The notes: generated by a model not told the origin, from the sequence alone. Positions 1-11,414 are shown, counted from the stretch's first letter. The stretch is 64,000 bases of DNA from Hemileia vastatrix (GCA_030280995.1 JASXTE010000004.1:42967297-43031296); one strand, 5' to 3'. Made by a program: numbers and translations.

Positions 1-321
1 CACCCCTTTTTTCCATATAGAGTAAGAGGGGTGAGAAGGAGATCAGTTAAAGTTATTCATAGTGATATGAGATATATAAGGATGGATAGGGGATTAAATG
101 GGGTGATATGTGTAACAAATTAATTTAGGTGAGGTGAGGTGGGATGGAGAGGGGTGGAGAAGGGGGATACAAGAGGTGGTGAGGGGAGAGGACTGGGGAG
201 AGTAGCACTAAATTTAAGAGAGTGAGAGAATGTGTGAGGGGAAGCATATAGGAAGCACAAAAGAGGGGAGGTAAGTATTAGGAAGGATAATTTTTAAAGA
301 GAATAAATAATAAAAATATAT
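1..321. other. purine-rich stretch, no gene seen
   Basis: The plus strand is strongly purine-rich with many GGTGAG and GGAGGGG runs, resembling the purine arm of the fold-backs at 13300-13560 and 34770-35010. It may be a remnant arm of such a structure, but I see no coding frame or clear homology. Confidence 0.35.
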
Positions 322-324
322 AAT

Positions 325-523
325 AGGGCGTATCAAAGTAAGAAATCTTTCATTTCAAAATACCTCTTTTTTCCCCCAAATCAAACATGATTATTTTTTA
401 AAATATGCCATTATGTGCCCCAAAAACAGCTTCTTACTAAGAATTGATGTCAAGTTTGTGGCTTTTTTTTGCATTGCAAAATACCTTTAAAATAGTTACA
501 AATTTCCAACTTTGATATCCCCT
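325..523. mobile_element. 199 bp Harbinger-type MITE, copy A
   Basis: A short non-coding element with terminal inverted repeats: left end AGGGCGTATCAAAGTAAGAA, right end reading outward as AGGGGATATCAAAGTTGGAA. It is flanked by the 3 bp target duplication AAT (322-324 and 524-526). The interior matches a second copy at 30793-30992. The first ten bases match the ends of the two large Harbinger-like elements in this window (AGGGGGTATCA), so it is probably mobilised in trans by that transposase. Confidence 0.85.
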
Positions 524-526
524 AAT

Positions 527-1408
527 AAATTATAGAGAATCAAGAATGAAATGGCATAAAACAAAAATAAATTTATAACTATTGTGAAAATTTTTTTGGC
601 CAAATATTTTATTCTTATTGAAATTTGACACTTATATTTTCTCTATAATTAAAGTTATGGTAAATTATTTTTTTGAAAAATAGTGACAATAAAATATTTT
701 TAAATCTAAAATTATGGTATAAATATTAATTTTTTGTATTTTAAAAGTAACTAAATTATTTTAACCATCAATTTTAAGCTTTATGTAGCTTCCACTAATA
801 CTTTAAAGTTTTAGAAATACTTAAGAATATATAATTGCACAATGAGAGCAAATATATACTTCAGGAAATTTTTACTAATAATATTTTGATGAAAAGTATC
901 ATTTTAATAATTTTTTTTCTTGAATAACTTTTTATAGTATTTGGAGATTCTTTTATAAATTGAATAGTGAAAAATCCTGTAAAAGCATGAAAAAGGGGTT
1001 TTAGTTCAATTTATACAATAATTATTATATTTTCAAAGAAAGAACAAAAGATATGATTTTTCACTATATTATAAATGTGCCCACTTTTTTTTGGTAGTGT
1101 GGTTCACTTACTTCAATATTACTACAAAAATTCTAGTAAGTCAAGCATCAAGATTTTTTTTGATAATGATCAACTGTGCTTCAATAAATTTTTGAATAAA
1201 TTTCAAGTTGTGCTCAAATTAAAATCAATATTTTCTCATGATTGTTTTAAAACCACCTCAATGTGTGCTCAATTAGATATGAATTTGGGTTCAAGGTTGT
1301 GGACTTTCCAGCAAGTCCAACTCCCATATTGCATGGTGATAATAGGAAAATTGTAGATAAAAGTTGAAAACTAAAACAAAAAATTTAAAGAAATTTTAAA
1401 ATATTATC
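527..1408. other. AT-rich spacer
   Basis: Very AT-rich sequence between MITE A and the outer Gypsy LTR. The only longer frame (about 1075-1356) has no recognisable domain and a composition expected by chance. I see no gene, RNA or repeat here. Confidence 0.5.
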
Positions 1409-2322
1409 CGCTGGTTCATCTAGAAGGAGGAGGAATAAAAGAGAAGAGTAAGAGGAAGGAGAAGAAGGAAAAACTTAAAGGTGTAAGAGGAGAAAGGAGA
1501 TAAGGAATAAGAGGTAAATTTACAATGAAATAATAGAAGTAATAGGACTAATGAAGAAAGGTGGACTCAATTACAATAGTAGGTATTTTATTCTATCTAT
1601 GCTTAACTATCAACAACTAATGATTAAAAATCTCTTAAATCAACCATTATAATTTTATTTAATAGTTGAGGGGATAGATGCGCCACAATAAACAATAAAA
1701 TAGACTATAGTATTTAAAATATGATAAAGTAATGCAAGTGATGGGTTGAAGGAGATTAACCAAGACCTTTTTATAGGCAAGGGGTCATCTGAAGCACCAC
1801 AAATTTGTATATACAAAATGATAACAAAATGAAACAAGAAAATAAAATAATATAATTGAAACCTGGTTAATGAGAGAAAAATATGAAACAAGTAATTAAA
1901 ACCACAAATAAGAACTAATTTTTCGCATAATTCATTTCCAACCCAGTTAATAAAAATAGTGAGTAACTACTCAAATTTGTAACATGGGAAGCTGAGAGTA
2001 ATATATCCAAAATAGATATTAAAATGAGTTTTAAATGTTTTAATTGAACTAATATAATCATACCATTTTTATGCAATTAATTATATAATCAATTAAAGCC
2101 CAAAAAAGAATTTAGTAATTGTATTAACTATTCCATTTGAGTAATAATAAATTAAGTGAAACAAGTAATTAATTTGATGAACAATAATTTAAATTAAGTA
2201 TTTAGTTTATTTTATTAAGTAAGTATTTTAATTTATTTAACAAAATATTTTTTGAACACAGTTAAGGGTCAAAAAAGCGCCCAATATTTATGGATTATTC
2301 CATATGAGAAGACTGATTTAAT
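1409..2322 (-). repeat. distal part of the Gy2 3' LTR
   Basis: Matches the 5' LTR at 29733-30650 in order, including the TATA-like box (CTTTTTATA on plus, 1767-1775, versus 30090-30098) and the shared block ending GATTTAAT. It breaks at 2322 where the Harbinger-like element H2 enters. Its continuation is 21415-21763. The last three bases (2320-2322, AAT) are the target duplication of H2. Confidence 0.85.
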
Positions 2323-2768
2323 AGGGGGTATCAATGTTCAGGGATCCGCAATTAATTTAATTGCGGAAAATAATCTGCATACCCCAATTATATTCCACAA
2401 TTATTTTTGCTAACAATTGGGTTATTAGACACTTTACGTGTCAATGTTCACCTCTTATCTGACATTTTTTTACTCAATTTTTCATAACCACATCTTGGAC
2501 AACTTTCTGTCATAACCACATCTTGACCTACATTGTGCCATAACCACATCTTGGACTACTCACTGTATATGTATTCTACCTTTCTGTGCACTCCCATTAT
2601 CATCCCATACTGTTCATTCTATCTGCTCAGAACCCCTCACCATCTCATCTGCTTGTTTCTGCTCCTTTTCATCTCGCTATCTCATATGCTTGTTTCTGCT
2701 CCTTTTCATCTCTCTATCTCATCTGCTTGGTGTTTTCTGCTCCTTTTCATCTTCATTTATATTTTAAC

Positions 2769-4170
2769 ATGCCTTGTTGTCCTAGATCTTTTCAAGGGCA
2801 GCCATCACCCAGTTGTTCTTCAAATCCCACTACTCCCTCTTTCCCCCGCTCAGCCGAGAAATCTAAGACTGTTCAATTAAAAAAAGATGATCATCTCATT
2901 TTTATCAACTGGCTGAAAACCAAATCTAACTAAGATTCTTGTTTTGGTACTGAGTATGCAACTAAAGTAGGACACCCCCCAACATCAAAAGTTAATGGCT
3001 ATCTTCTAATGGCAAATGAATTACGGAATAAGACCAAGGGAAGGATTGATCTTTTGCCTAAACAGATGTCTGAACGCTTCAAGCATTACCAAGCCAAATA
3101 CAAGAAGGCAAAGGCTCTTTCATCTTCCACTGGTTTTGGGGTTACCGACATTGATATAAATAAGGGTATCAAATCCATAGACAATAAAATTGAATCTTTA
3201 TGTTCTTAATTTAAAGATATGGATGCAATTTTTTGAGAGCGAGCTGATGCTAATCATGTAGACATGTTGGATGGACAAGATCCTATCTCCAAACATGATG
3301 TTGAAGAAAATATTTTCCCATCCCCTTCCTCCACTCAAGCATCCCCTCATCTGAATGAGACAAATCTAGATAGCTTTTATGTAGATCCTATTGGTGATTT
3401 AACCTAACCAAATCTAACTCAGGTCTGTTTTTTTTCTTTTATTTTATCAATTCAATTTTTTTATTTACTTATCTTTTTCTTATTTCTTAAAAGGCTGACA
3501 AACAAACCCAGGATCCTCAATCAACTGAGTCTGAAGGTAGTGACAATGATGAGGAGGAAAATATGACCTTGAACAAGAAGTGTAGAGCTTCAAGTAGTAT
3601 AAATTTTGATTCCCAAAGAAGACAAAAAAGTGATACTTCATCACAAACCCCTTTTTTGTCTATGGAACAATTTTAAGAGAAACGTGATGCTGGTAAGTGA
3701 TACCATACCTATTATTACTTTACTCTGCTTTTCTTCTACTTTATATTACTTTTTATTATCACTCTTGAACAAGTGGAAATTGCTAAAGAGACTCTAAGCT
3801 TTGAAATGAAGAAATATGAGCTCTCTTTAAGGAGGGATGATAGGCTACAAGATTTGGAAGAGAGGAAGTATGAGCTCTCTTTACGGAAGGATGATCAGGC
3901 CCAAGATTTGGAGGAGAGGAAGTATGAGCTCTCTTTACGGAAGGATGATTGGGCCCAAGATTTGGAGGAGAAGAAGTTTGAGTTAACTCTAAGTATTGAA
4001 AAATCAAAAAAGAGGAGAAAACCCTTGAACATCAAAACCTATTAGAGCAGATGAAATATAAGTTTGATCATGAAGAAAATTCCAAAAAGAAAGATTTCTT
4101 GATAGAATGTGTTAAAGCTAATAAATATGTTGAAGAAATTGAACGTTCAAAGAAATTGTTGGATGACTAG
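2769..4170 (+). pseudogene. Myb/SANT-like DNA-binding partner of the Harbinger transposase, copy in H2
   Basis: Second gene of the element, probably the DNA-binding accessory protein that PIF/Harbinger elements need for end recognition and nuclear import. The ATG lies in ACATGCC at 2769. An N-terminal Ser/Pro-rich tail precedes the core with WLKTKSN, CFGTEYATKVG, LLPKQMSERFKHYQ and STGFGVTDIDI (about 2890-3170), then MDAIF. Two introns are likely: about 3422-3493 (ends TTAAAAG) and about 3693-3772 (starts GTAAGT). The C-terminus holds 54 bp tandem repeats encoding an 18-residue charged coiled-coil unit beginning KYELSLR (about 3810-3990). Stops in the core (for example after WLKTKSN and after ESLCS) and a frameshift near 4010 make it a pseudogene. 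Convergent with the Tet-like gene. Confidence 0.75.
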
Positions 4171-4329
4171 TTTGTTTTATTTCTCTCACACTTCAACTGT
4201 TCATATTTATTTGTACTTAAAATTTACAATAATTTCATTTATTTCATTACTCTATCAATCATTATTTGAATTTTTGTATTTTAATGTTAAATATTCTTTT
4301 TTTAAATAAAATTTTCATGTCTCCTTTGA

Positions 4330-4745
4330 AAATTTGATGATTTCCCACCCCTGCATTTTTTTGAAGTAAGGGGTGGGTATCACCAAAATTCTTTCATGTC
4401 ATGAATCTTGAAAGTCTTATATGAAAATTTGGCTTTACTACCCCCTGAATTTTACCGGTATCCCCAAAATTCTTACAAGTCAAGAATTTCACAAGTCTTA
4501 TAAGAAATTTTGGCAACCCCCCCCCCCCCCCTGGATTTTATTGAAGTAAGGGACGGGTTTCACCAAAATATTTACAAGTCAAAAATTTTACATGTTACAT
4601 TTGAGAATCTGGCAATACCCCCCCTAAATTTTATTGAAGCAAGGGGTGGGTATCACCAAAATTTTTACAAGTCTTCAATTTTGAATGTCAGATTTGAAAA
4701 TTTGGCAATAACCCCCCTGCATTGTATTGAAGTAAGGGGTGGAAG
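4330..4745. repeat. minisatellite between the convergent genes of H2
   Basis: About five imperfect units of 75-100 bp. Each has a C-rich run, then TTTTATTGAAGTAAGGGG or similar, ATCACCAAAAT, and AAAATTTGGCAAT. The inverted homologous array is at 9472-9905 in H1. It sits between the 3' ends of the Myb/SANT-like and Tet-like genes. The frame across part of it (about 4510-4764) simply translates the repeat and is not a gene. Confidence 0.8.
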
Positions 4746-5749
4746 TCATCTAAATTTAATATAATTACATAAATTATTAAATAAATATCTAATATATATC
4801 AATTTCCCTAGTTTAAAGTAATGGCAGTTCCACAAGCCAAAATGCAGATCAAATCTAGAAACAAAAGTTTGGGACTTTCCACAGGTATAGGCTAGAGGAG
4901 CCCCATGAAACAAATAAATGTTATCATGATTACCTGTTATACAACCAAAGGTCATTGGCTCATCACTTTTGTTGAGCAAATTGATATATAAAAAATATTT
5001 ATTAAAAATTTATGAAAAAATATAAAATTTTTGATGACAACTCTAATCACCATACTTTTTGGATCTAGATAAAGTTTTTTTAAATCGAGTAACTTTACCT
5101 TCTTTCTTTACCTTGTTGATTCTTTGAATCAACTTATGACTGATTTGAAATGAGCAACAAAAATGTGTGAAATCTTGACAGGATTCCAAACCAGGAGGAG
5201 CTTTGGTCATTTGATGATTATCCTGAGAGTAATTCCAAATTTTTTTGATGATACAATTTTCAAAACCAAAATCAATGATGCAATGGTGGTCTGGAAAATA
5301 TAAACCATGTCCTTTGATTTTAGCTGGAGATGGTATTGGTTGGCCAGTTATCAGATTGATATATGAGAATATACCAAAGGTAAGAAAATTAGCATCATTC
5401 CTATTGATATGAATGCTATTGTGGAATCCAGAATGAGTGATAATAACATTAGAAAATAAAAGATATTTGTGGGTGATATCTTCCCATTCGGAGTCACACC
5501 AATTTGGTATTCCAACTTTGGTTGAAAGTTCATGATTTTTTTCAAATGCTTTATTACAGAGCTTTTTGAATCAAAGAGCAAGAAAAGAGTTAAAGGAAGG
5601 TAGAGTGTCCTATAAGCAAAAATATTCATCTTTTTGAGCTTTAGTGATATTCTTGAGCAATGAATAGGGGGTATCAATGTTCAGGGATTCGCAATTAGGG
5701 ATCAGTAATTTTTTTTCCCGGGATCAGACATTATTAATTACGGAAGATT

Positions 5750-5781
5750 CTTATCCACTAGCCCCAGGGCTAGTGGATAAG
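5750..5781. promoter_or_regulatory. subterminal palindrome of H1
   Basis: A perfect inverted repeat: CTTATCCACTAGCCC, two bases CA, then GGGCTAGTGGATAAG. A slightly imperfect version lies at 21300-21330 at the equivalent end of H2. Its position about 85 bp inside the terminal repeat suggests a transposase or Myb/SANT binding site or a hairpin; this role is inference. Confidence 0.6.
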
Positions 5782-6045
5782 AAATCCACGATAATGCATT
5801 ATCCCGCCTCTTATACCCCAATTTCCATTCCTAATTCCTGATGCCAAACTCATCTCATCCATAATGGATTTGCAAGAAAGTCACATGACTCATAATTGCT
5901 GATGCCATCCTTAAGTCTTTCCTCACTCTATGCTACTTAATTTTGGTGGCGAACACTTAAGTTTTTTTTCTATCTACACACCCCAACTGCACATTTGGCG
6001 GTGAATTCCCACTTCCCTCATCACATAACCCTTCCACCAGCAACA

Positions 6046-7308
6046 ATGAAACACCTCTCTACTAGAAGGCTACTTCACTCCACTATTAATGCCATCACTT
6101 TACTTTTAGTTCTCTACTATAAATCTGACTCTGATTTGGAAGATGCTTTAGCTTATATGTGTTTACTTTCCAAAAAGCGTTACATCATCACCAGGGGGCC
6201 AAATCTTTATCATGATCCCCGATATGATCTGGCCTCCATTCTCAACATTCCTCATTTAAACTTCACGCAACTTTTTAGAACTTCTCCCAATTCTTTCTTC
6301 AAACTTTATCAACTCATTTCTGAACATCCTATCTTCCATAACAATTCTCATAAAAAACAGCGTAATCCTGCCATCCAACTTGCTGTTGCTCTATGTGGCT
6401 TTGGCTCAAATGGAAATGGTGCTGCCGTAAGACGTTTGGATAATCTCTTTAACATAGGATATGGTACCGTGATATTATACACCAAGTGCTGTATGATTGC
6501 TATCCTTTCCCTCAAGTCTCAAACTCTTGCTTGGCCAACTCCAGAACAGCGACTTGAATCCTCTCAAGTAATGCAAGCTGAAGGTTTCACTGGCTGTGTA
6601 GGATTTGTTGATGGCACAGCTATACCTTTGAGTCAAAAGCCTGCTCATGATGGCAACCATTATTTTGATCGCAAAAAAAGGTTTCTTCCAAATCTTCTCC
6701 AAGTTCTCATCTTTTACAATCTAACTTTTTATTTTCTTTCTAGATACTCTATCGCCGTTCAACTTGTATGTGATGTCAATAAAAAATTTATTGCTTTTCA
6801 CAGTGGCTGCCCTGGATCATGTCATGACTCTTCCGTCTTCCAAAGAATGAGGATTTCTCAATCCCCTGACTCATACTTTGACGAATCTCAGTACCTCCTT
6901 GCAGACTCAGCATATGCAAGTGGAAAGTACATTATACCTGCTTTCCGTGGTGCAACTTCAGAAAATGACCCCAAAACTGCCTTTAATTATCACCTTGCAC
7001 AATCAAGAGTACGAATTGAACATGCTATAGGTATTTCAAAAGGATGATTTTCTAGTCTTTGGGAGCTCAGAATCCAATTTCAAAAAAAATTGGAGATCAA
7101 AACTGCAAATCATTGGATCTTGACTTGTGTAATACTCCACAATATTCTAGCTGATTTAAAGGATGAGTGGAATGATCTTTATGAAGAAGAGGATCCTGAA
7201 CCACCACCGGCACTCCCCTCCCTTGATTCACAAATCATTCAATCAACTGGCATACGTTCCATTATAATGCCAATTACTCTCCAACATTTCACTTTGCAAT
7301 GCTTTTAA
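6046..7308 (+). pseudogene. HARBI1/PIF-type DDE transposase of H1, one in-frame stop
   Basis: Catalyses cut-and-paste transposition. The first ATG is at 6046 (the frame is open from 5995 without an ATG). The three catalytic acidic residues are visible: Asp in GFVDGTAIPLSQ (about residue 188), Asp in LLADSAYASG, Glu in RIEHAIG. A 63 bp intron (6681-6743, GTTTCT to TTTCTAG) is predicted between FDRKK and YSIAVQL; it is in frame and stop-free, so it is easily missed. A TGA at 7045-7047 follows GISKG, exactly where homologues carry Arg (KGRF), and the frame stays open to a TAA at 7306-7308 through ANHWILTCVILHN. H2 has the same TGA. Its partner is the Myb/SANT-like gene at the far end. Confidence 0.8.
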
Positions 7309-8535
7309 TTTTTAATTTTTACGTTTTCATACTTTCTAAATGTCCTCTTTGTGTACTTTATTCACTTGGTTTTGTATTTTGGTTTGTTGCATATTCATTT
7401 TTTTTTTTGAATTTACGGTGAAAATCTTTTTTTTGGATGGCTCATTGGTTTTCTTTCACCAGCTCAACATGAAATCGCATATTTTGTCAGTGATTTTTTT
7501 TATTCATCCCTCATATCCTTTTCCTATTCTCCTCCAACATCCCTCAAACAATTTGGTTTCATTCATTTTGTCATCTCATCTCTCCAGGTAAGTCATTTTA
7601 TTCTTTTTTTTTGATTTTTTGATTACTAATTATAATTTTTTTTTGTTTTTTTATGTTTATTTTATTTTTTTTATCTAAATTTTTTTTGTAAGTGGTTATT
7701 TTGGATTTCAATGGTATAATTAACATTTTTTTTCTCTCCCTCTTTACTTTATTTTTTAGCTCCATCACCTTACTCTTCATCCCTCCTTGGCATTGTCATT
7801 ATCCCCCCTTTCCCTTATTTCACTTTTTTTTGGCTCCATTTCATTGAAACACATACATTGAACATTCTTTATGCATTTCACTTACTCCATATTCAATTTC
7901 CCCACAATTCCAACATCAATCTTTCTCACTCTATTTTTCCTACTTTTCAATCAAGGTAAGTTTCATCTCCTTTTTTTCATGCCTATATGATATCTCATTC
8001 CTTTTATGAAAACTTCATACTTAAATATATGTATGACTCTTATCTGGATAACAGTGAACTTATAAAACTCCTTTTGATCTGATCTTCATTACCACTTTTC
8101 AAGTTTTTGTAAAATTTTGAAACTCAGACTCGGAATTAGGGTTAGGTTTATTCAAATCTAATGTTTTTTTTACTGAAGATTCTCCTGAAGGCTACCTTTC
8201 ATTTCCTTCAAACAGATTTGAATTTGATTCAGTGGTTGCTGAGATATTGACCGTTAAAGTTGAGCCTTTTTTTTCCCAATTTAAATTTTTATTTCATTTT
8301 TTTATGTAACAAATTAGGGTTAGGTTTATTTAAATCACATGTCCTTTAACTGAAGATTCTACTAAAGCATATCTTTCATTTCCCACAAATAGGTTTGAAT
8401 TAGGTTCAGTGGTTGCTGAGATTTTGACCTTTGAAGTTGAGCCTTTTTTCCAAATTTCACTTGTCTTATTTCACATTTTTATATTGCATATTTAGAGGAT
8501 AAGGATTCTGAAACTCTTATATGATTATTATCTAG
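7309..8535 (+). other. region between transposase and dioxygenase exon in H1
   Basis: Bases 7340-7640 match H2 (18483-18640 and 14930-15032, inverted) and the third copy (35180-35480). From about 7650 the sequence no longer matches H2. It is pyrimidine-rich, with possible splice-like sites (TTTTTTAG near 7759, GTAAGT near 7957). Two direct repeats of about 140-150 bp follow (8134-8284 and 8312-8450), each starting AATTAGGGTTAGGTTTATT. The Tet-like exon 1 seen in H2 is not here, so it has been lost or replaced in H1. Confidence 0.5.
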
Positions 8536-9164
8536 GCATATATTTGTTGGTCAAGAATATCACTAAAGCTCAAAAAGATGAAGATTTTTGCTTATGGGAC
8601 ACTCTACCTTCCTTTGACTCTTTTCTTGCTTTTCGACTCAAAAAGCTCTGTAATAAAGCATTTGAAGAAAATCATGAACTTGAAACCAAAGTTGGAATAC
8701 CGAATTGGTGTGACTCCAAATGGGAAGATATCAGCCAAGAATATCTTTTATTTTCTAATGTTATTATCACTCATTCTGGATTTCACAATAGGATTCATAT
8801 CGATAGGAATGATGCCAATTTTCTTACTTTTGGAATATTCTCATATATCAATCCGATAACTGGCCACCCAATACCATCTCCAGCTAAAATCAAAGGACAT
8901 GGTTTATATTTTCCAGACCACCGGTGCATCATTAATTTTGGTTTGGGAAATGGTTTCATCGAAACTATTTGGAATTCTTCTCAGGATAATCATCAAACGA
9001 CCAAAGCTCCTCCTGGTTTGGAATCCTGTCAAGATTTCACACATTTTTGTTGCTCATTTCAAATCAGTAATAAGTTGATACAAAGAATCAATAAGGTAAA
9101 GAAAGAAGGTACAGTTATTCGATTTAAAAAAACTTTATCTAGATCCAAAAAGTATGGGGATTAG
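8536..9164 (+). CDS. Tet-like 2OG-Fe(II) dioxygenase, catalytic exon (5' exon missing)
   Basis: An open 3' exon of about 208 residues starting after a CTAG acceptor at 8535, in the same phase as H2 exon 2; it ends with TAG at 9162-9164. Family features: the iron-binding HxD as HIDRNDANFLTFGIFSYIN (about residue 98), KGHGLYFP further on, a candidate distal iron-binding His in DNHQTT, then CSFQISNKLIQRI, where an Arg for 2-oxoglutarate is expected. In TET/JBP proteins this fold oxidises methylated pyrimidines; here DNA 5-methylcytosine is the likely but unproven substrate. There is no ATG at the start (TTG only) and the upstream exon with FGWRPDFVKG is absent, so the copy may be silent. It lies downstream of the transposase on the same strand and converges with the Myb/SANT-like gene. 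Confidence 0.7.
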
Positions 9165-9471
9165 AGTTGTCATCAAAAATTTTATATTTTTTCATAAATT
9201 TTTAATAAATATTTTTTATATATCAATTTTCTCAAGTAATGTGATGAGCCATTGACCTTTGGTTGTATAACAGGTAATCATGATAACATTTATTTGTTTG
9301 ATTTGTGAGGTTCCTCTTGCCTATACCTGTAGAAAGTCCCAAACTTTTGTTTCTAGACTTGGTCTGCATTTTGGCTTGAGGAATTGTCATCACTATAAAC
9401 TAGGGAAATTGATATATATTAGATATTTATTTAATAATTTATGTAATTATATTAAATTTAGATGACTTCCA
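9165..9471. other. 3' flank of the dioxygenase gene
   Basis: AT-rich sequence matching 4746-5040 of H2 in inverted orientation. No coding potential beyond a short chance frame; probably the 3' UTR and spacer. Confidence 0.5.
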
Positions 9472-9905
9472 CCCCTTACTTCAATAAAATGCAGGGGGGG
9501 GGTATTGCCAAATTTTCAAATCTGACATGTGAAATTGATGACTTAGAAAAATTTTGGTGATACCAACCCCTTGCTTCAATAAAATGCAGGGGAGAGTATT
9601 GCCAATTTTTTAAAACAGATATAGAATTTTTTTGACTTGTAAATATTTTGCTGAAAATTTTTTGGTGATACCCATCCCTTACTTCAATAAAATTCATGGG
9701 GTTTTTCGCCAAAATTTCTTATAAGACTTGTGAAATTCTTGACATGTAAGAATTTTTGGGATACCAGTAAAATGCAGGAGGTAGTAAAGCCAAATTTTCA
9801 TATAAGACTTTCAAGATTCATGATATGAAAGAATTTTTGTGATACCCACCCCTTACTTCAAAAAAATTCAGGGGTGGGGGATTGTCAAATTTTCAAAGGA
9901 GACAT
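9472..9905. repeat. minisatellite of H1
   Basis: Inverted counterpart of the array at 4330-4745. Roughly five units of 75-95 bp, each with TTACTTCAATAAAATGCAGG or close, GCCAAATTTTC, and TTTTGGTGATACC. It separates the 3' ends of the Tet-like and Myb/SANT-like genes. Confidence 0.8.
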
Positions 9906-10013
9906 GAAAATTTTATTTAAAAAAAGTGGGAGAGTAATGAAATAAAGGAAATTATTTGAAATTTTATGTACAAATAAATATGAACAGTTGAAGTGTGAGA
10001 GAAATAAAACAAA

Positions 10014-11414
10014 CTAGTCATCCAACAATTTCTTTAAACGTTCAATTTCCTCAACAGATTTATTATCTTTAACACATTCTATCAAGAAATCTTTCTTTTT
10101 GGAATTTTCTTCATGATCAAACTTATATTTCATCTGCTCTAATAGGTTTTGATGTTCGAGTGTTTTCTCCTCTTTTTTTGATTTTTCAATACTTAGAGTT
10201 AACTCAAACTTCTTCTCCTCCAAATCTTGGGCCCAATCATCCTTCCATAAAGAGAGATGGTACTTCCTCTCCTCCAAATCTTGGGCCTGATCATCCTTCC
10301 ATAAAGAGAGCTCGTACTTCCTCTCTTCCAAATCTTGTAGCCTATCATCCCTCCTTAAAGAGAGCTCATATTTTTGCTTTTCAAACTTTAGAGTCTCTTT
10401 AGCAGCTTCCACTTGTTCTAGAGTGATAAGCAATGTTAACAATAAGTAAAAGAAAAGCAGAGTAAAGTATTAATAGGTATGATATCACTTACCAGCATCA
10501 CGTTTCTCTAAAAACTGTTCCATCGAAGAAAAAGGGGTTTGTGATGAAGTATCACTTTTTTGTCTTCTTTGTGAGTGGAAATTTAGACTACTTGAAGCCC
10601 TACGCTTCTTGTTCAAGGTCATATTTTCCTCCTCATCATTGTCACTAGCTTCAGACTCAGTTGATTGTGGGTCTTGGGCTTGTTCATCAGCCTTTTAAGA
10701 AATAAGAAAATCTAAGTAAATAAAAAAAAGTATTGATAAGATAAAAGAAAAAAAACAGACCTGAGTTAGATTGGGTTGGGTTAAATCGCCAATAGGATCA
10801 ATAGCAAAGCTATCTAGATTCGTAGAATTTAGAAGAGGGGAGGCTTGAGCGGAGGAAGAGGATGGGAAAATATTTGCTTCGACATCATGTTTGGAGATAG
10901 GATCTTCACCAACCAACATGTTTACAGGATTAACATCGGCTCGCTCTCCGAAAATTGCATCCATCTCTTTAAAGTAAGGACATAAAGTTTAAAGTTTATT
11001 GTCTATGGATTTTATGCCCTTAGTTATATCGTTGTCGGTAACCCCAAAACCAGTGGAAGATGAAAGAGCCTTTGCCTTCTTGTATTTTTCTCAGTTATGC
11101 TTGAATCGTTCAGACATCTGTTTAGGCAAAAGATCAATCCTTCCCTTGGTCTTATTCCGTAATTCATTTGCCATTAGAAGATAGCCATTAACTTTTGATG
11201 CGGGGGGCCGTCCTACTTTAGTGGCATACTCAGTACCAAAACAAGAATCATAGTTAGATTTGGTTTTCAGCCAGTTGATAAGAATGAGATGTTCATCTTT
11301 TTTTAATTGAACGGTCTTTTATATCTCAGCTGAGCGGGGGAAAGAGGAAGTAGTGGGAGTTGAAGAACAACTGTGTGATGGCTGCCTTTGAGAAGATCTA
11401 GGATGACGAGGCAT
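10014..11414 (-). pseudogene. Myb/SANT-like accessory gene of H1
   Basis: Counterpart of 2769-4170. The ATG is at 11414-11412 (MPRHPRSS). The core holds WLKTKSNYDSCFGTEYATK, VGRPPASKVNGYLLM, LLPKQMSERFKH, STGFGVTDNDI and MDAIFGERADVNPV. After two introns (GT near 10760 and GTAAGTG near 10490) comes a coiled-coil C-terminus with 18-residue repeats (KYELSLRRDDRLQDLEER and variants), then EERKKKDFLIE-like charged sequence, and a stop at 10014-10016. Stops at the end of the Pro-rich tail (after SAEI), after FKHN and after DNKL break this copy. The family is recalled from fungal Harbinger-type elements; DNA binding is inferred. Confidence 0.75.

Noticed and set aside
8134..8330. TTAGGGTTAGG, resembling telomere repeat, at two places
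   Set aside because: Only two units each, inside a direct repeat; no array, so not telomeric.
8578..8859. 93-codon frame overlapping the Tet-like exon, also seen inverted at 5351-5677
   Set aside because: It is preserved in both copies because the DNA is similar, but the dioxygenase frame carries the known motifs, so this is a shadow.
10160..10402. antisense frame with SSPPNLGPNHPS repeats, also at 3783-4007
   Set aside because: It is the reverse strand of the 54 bp coiled-coil repeats of the Myb/SANT-like gene.
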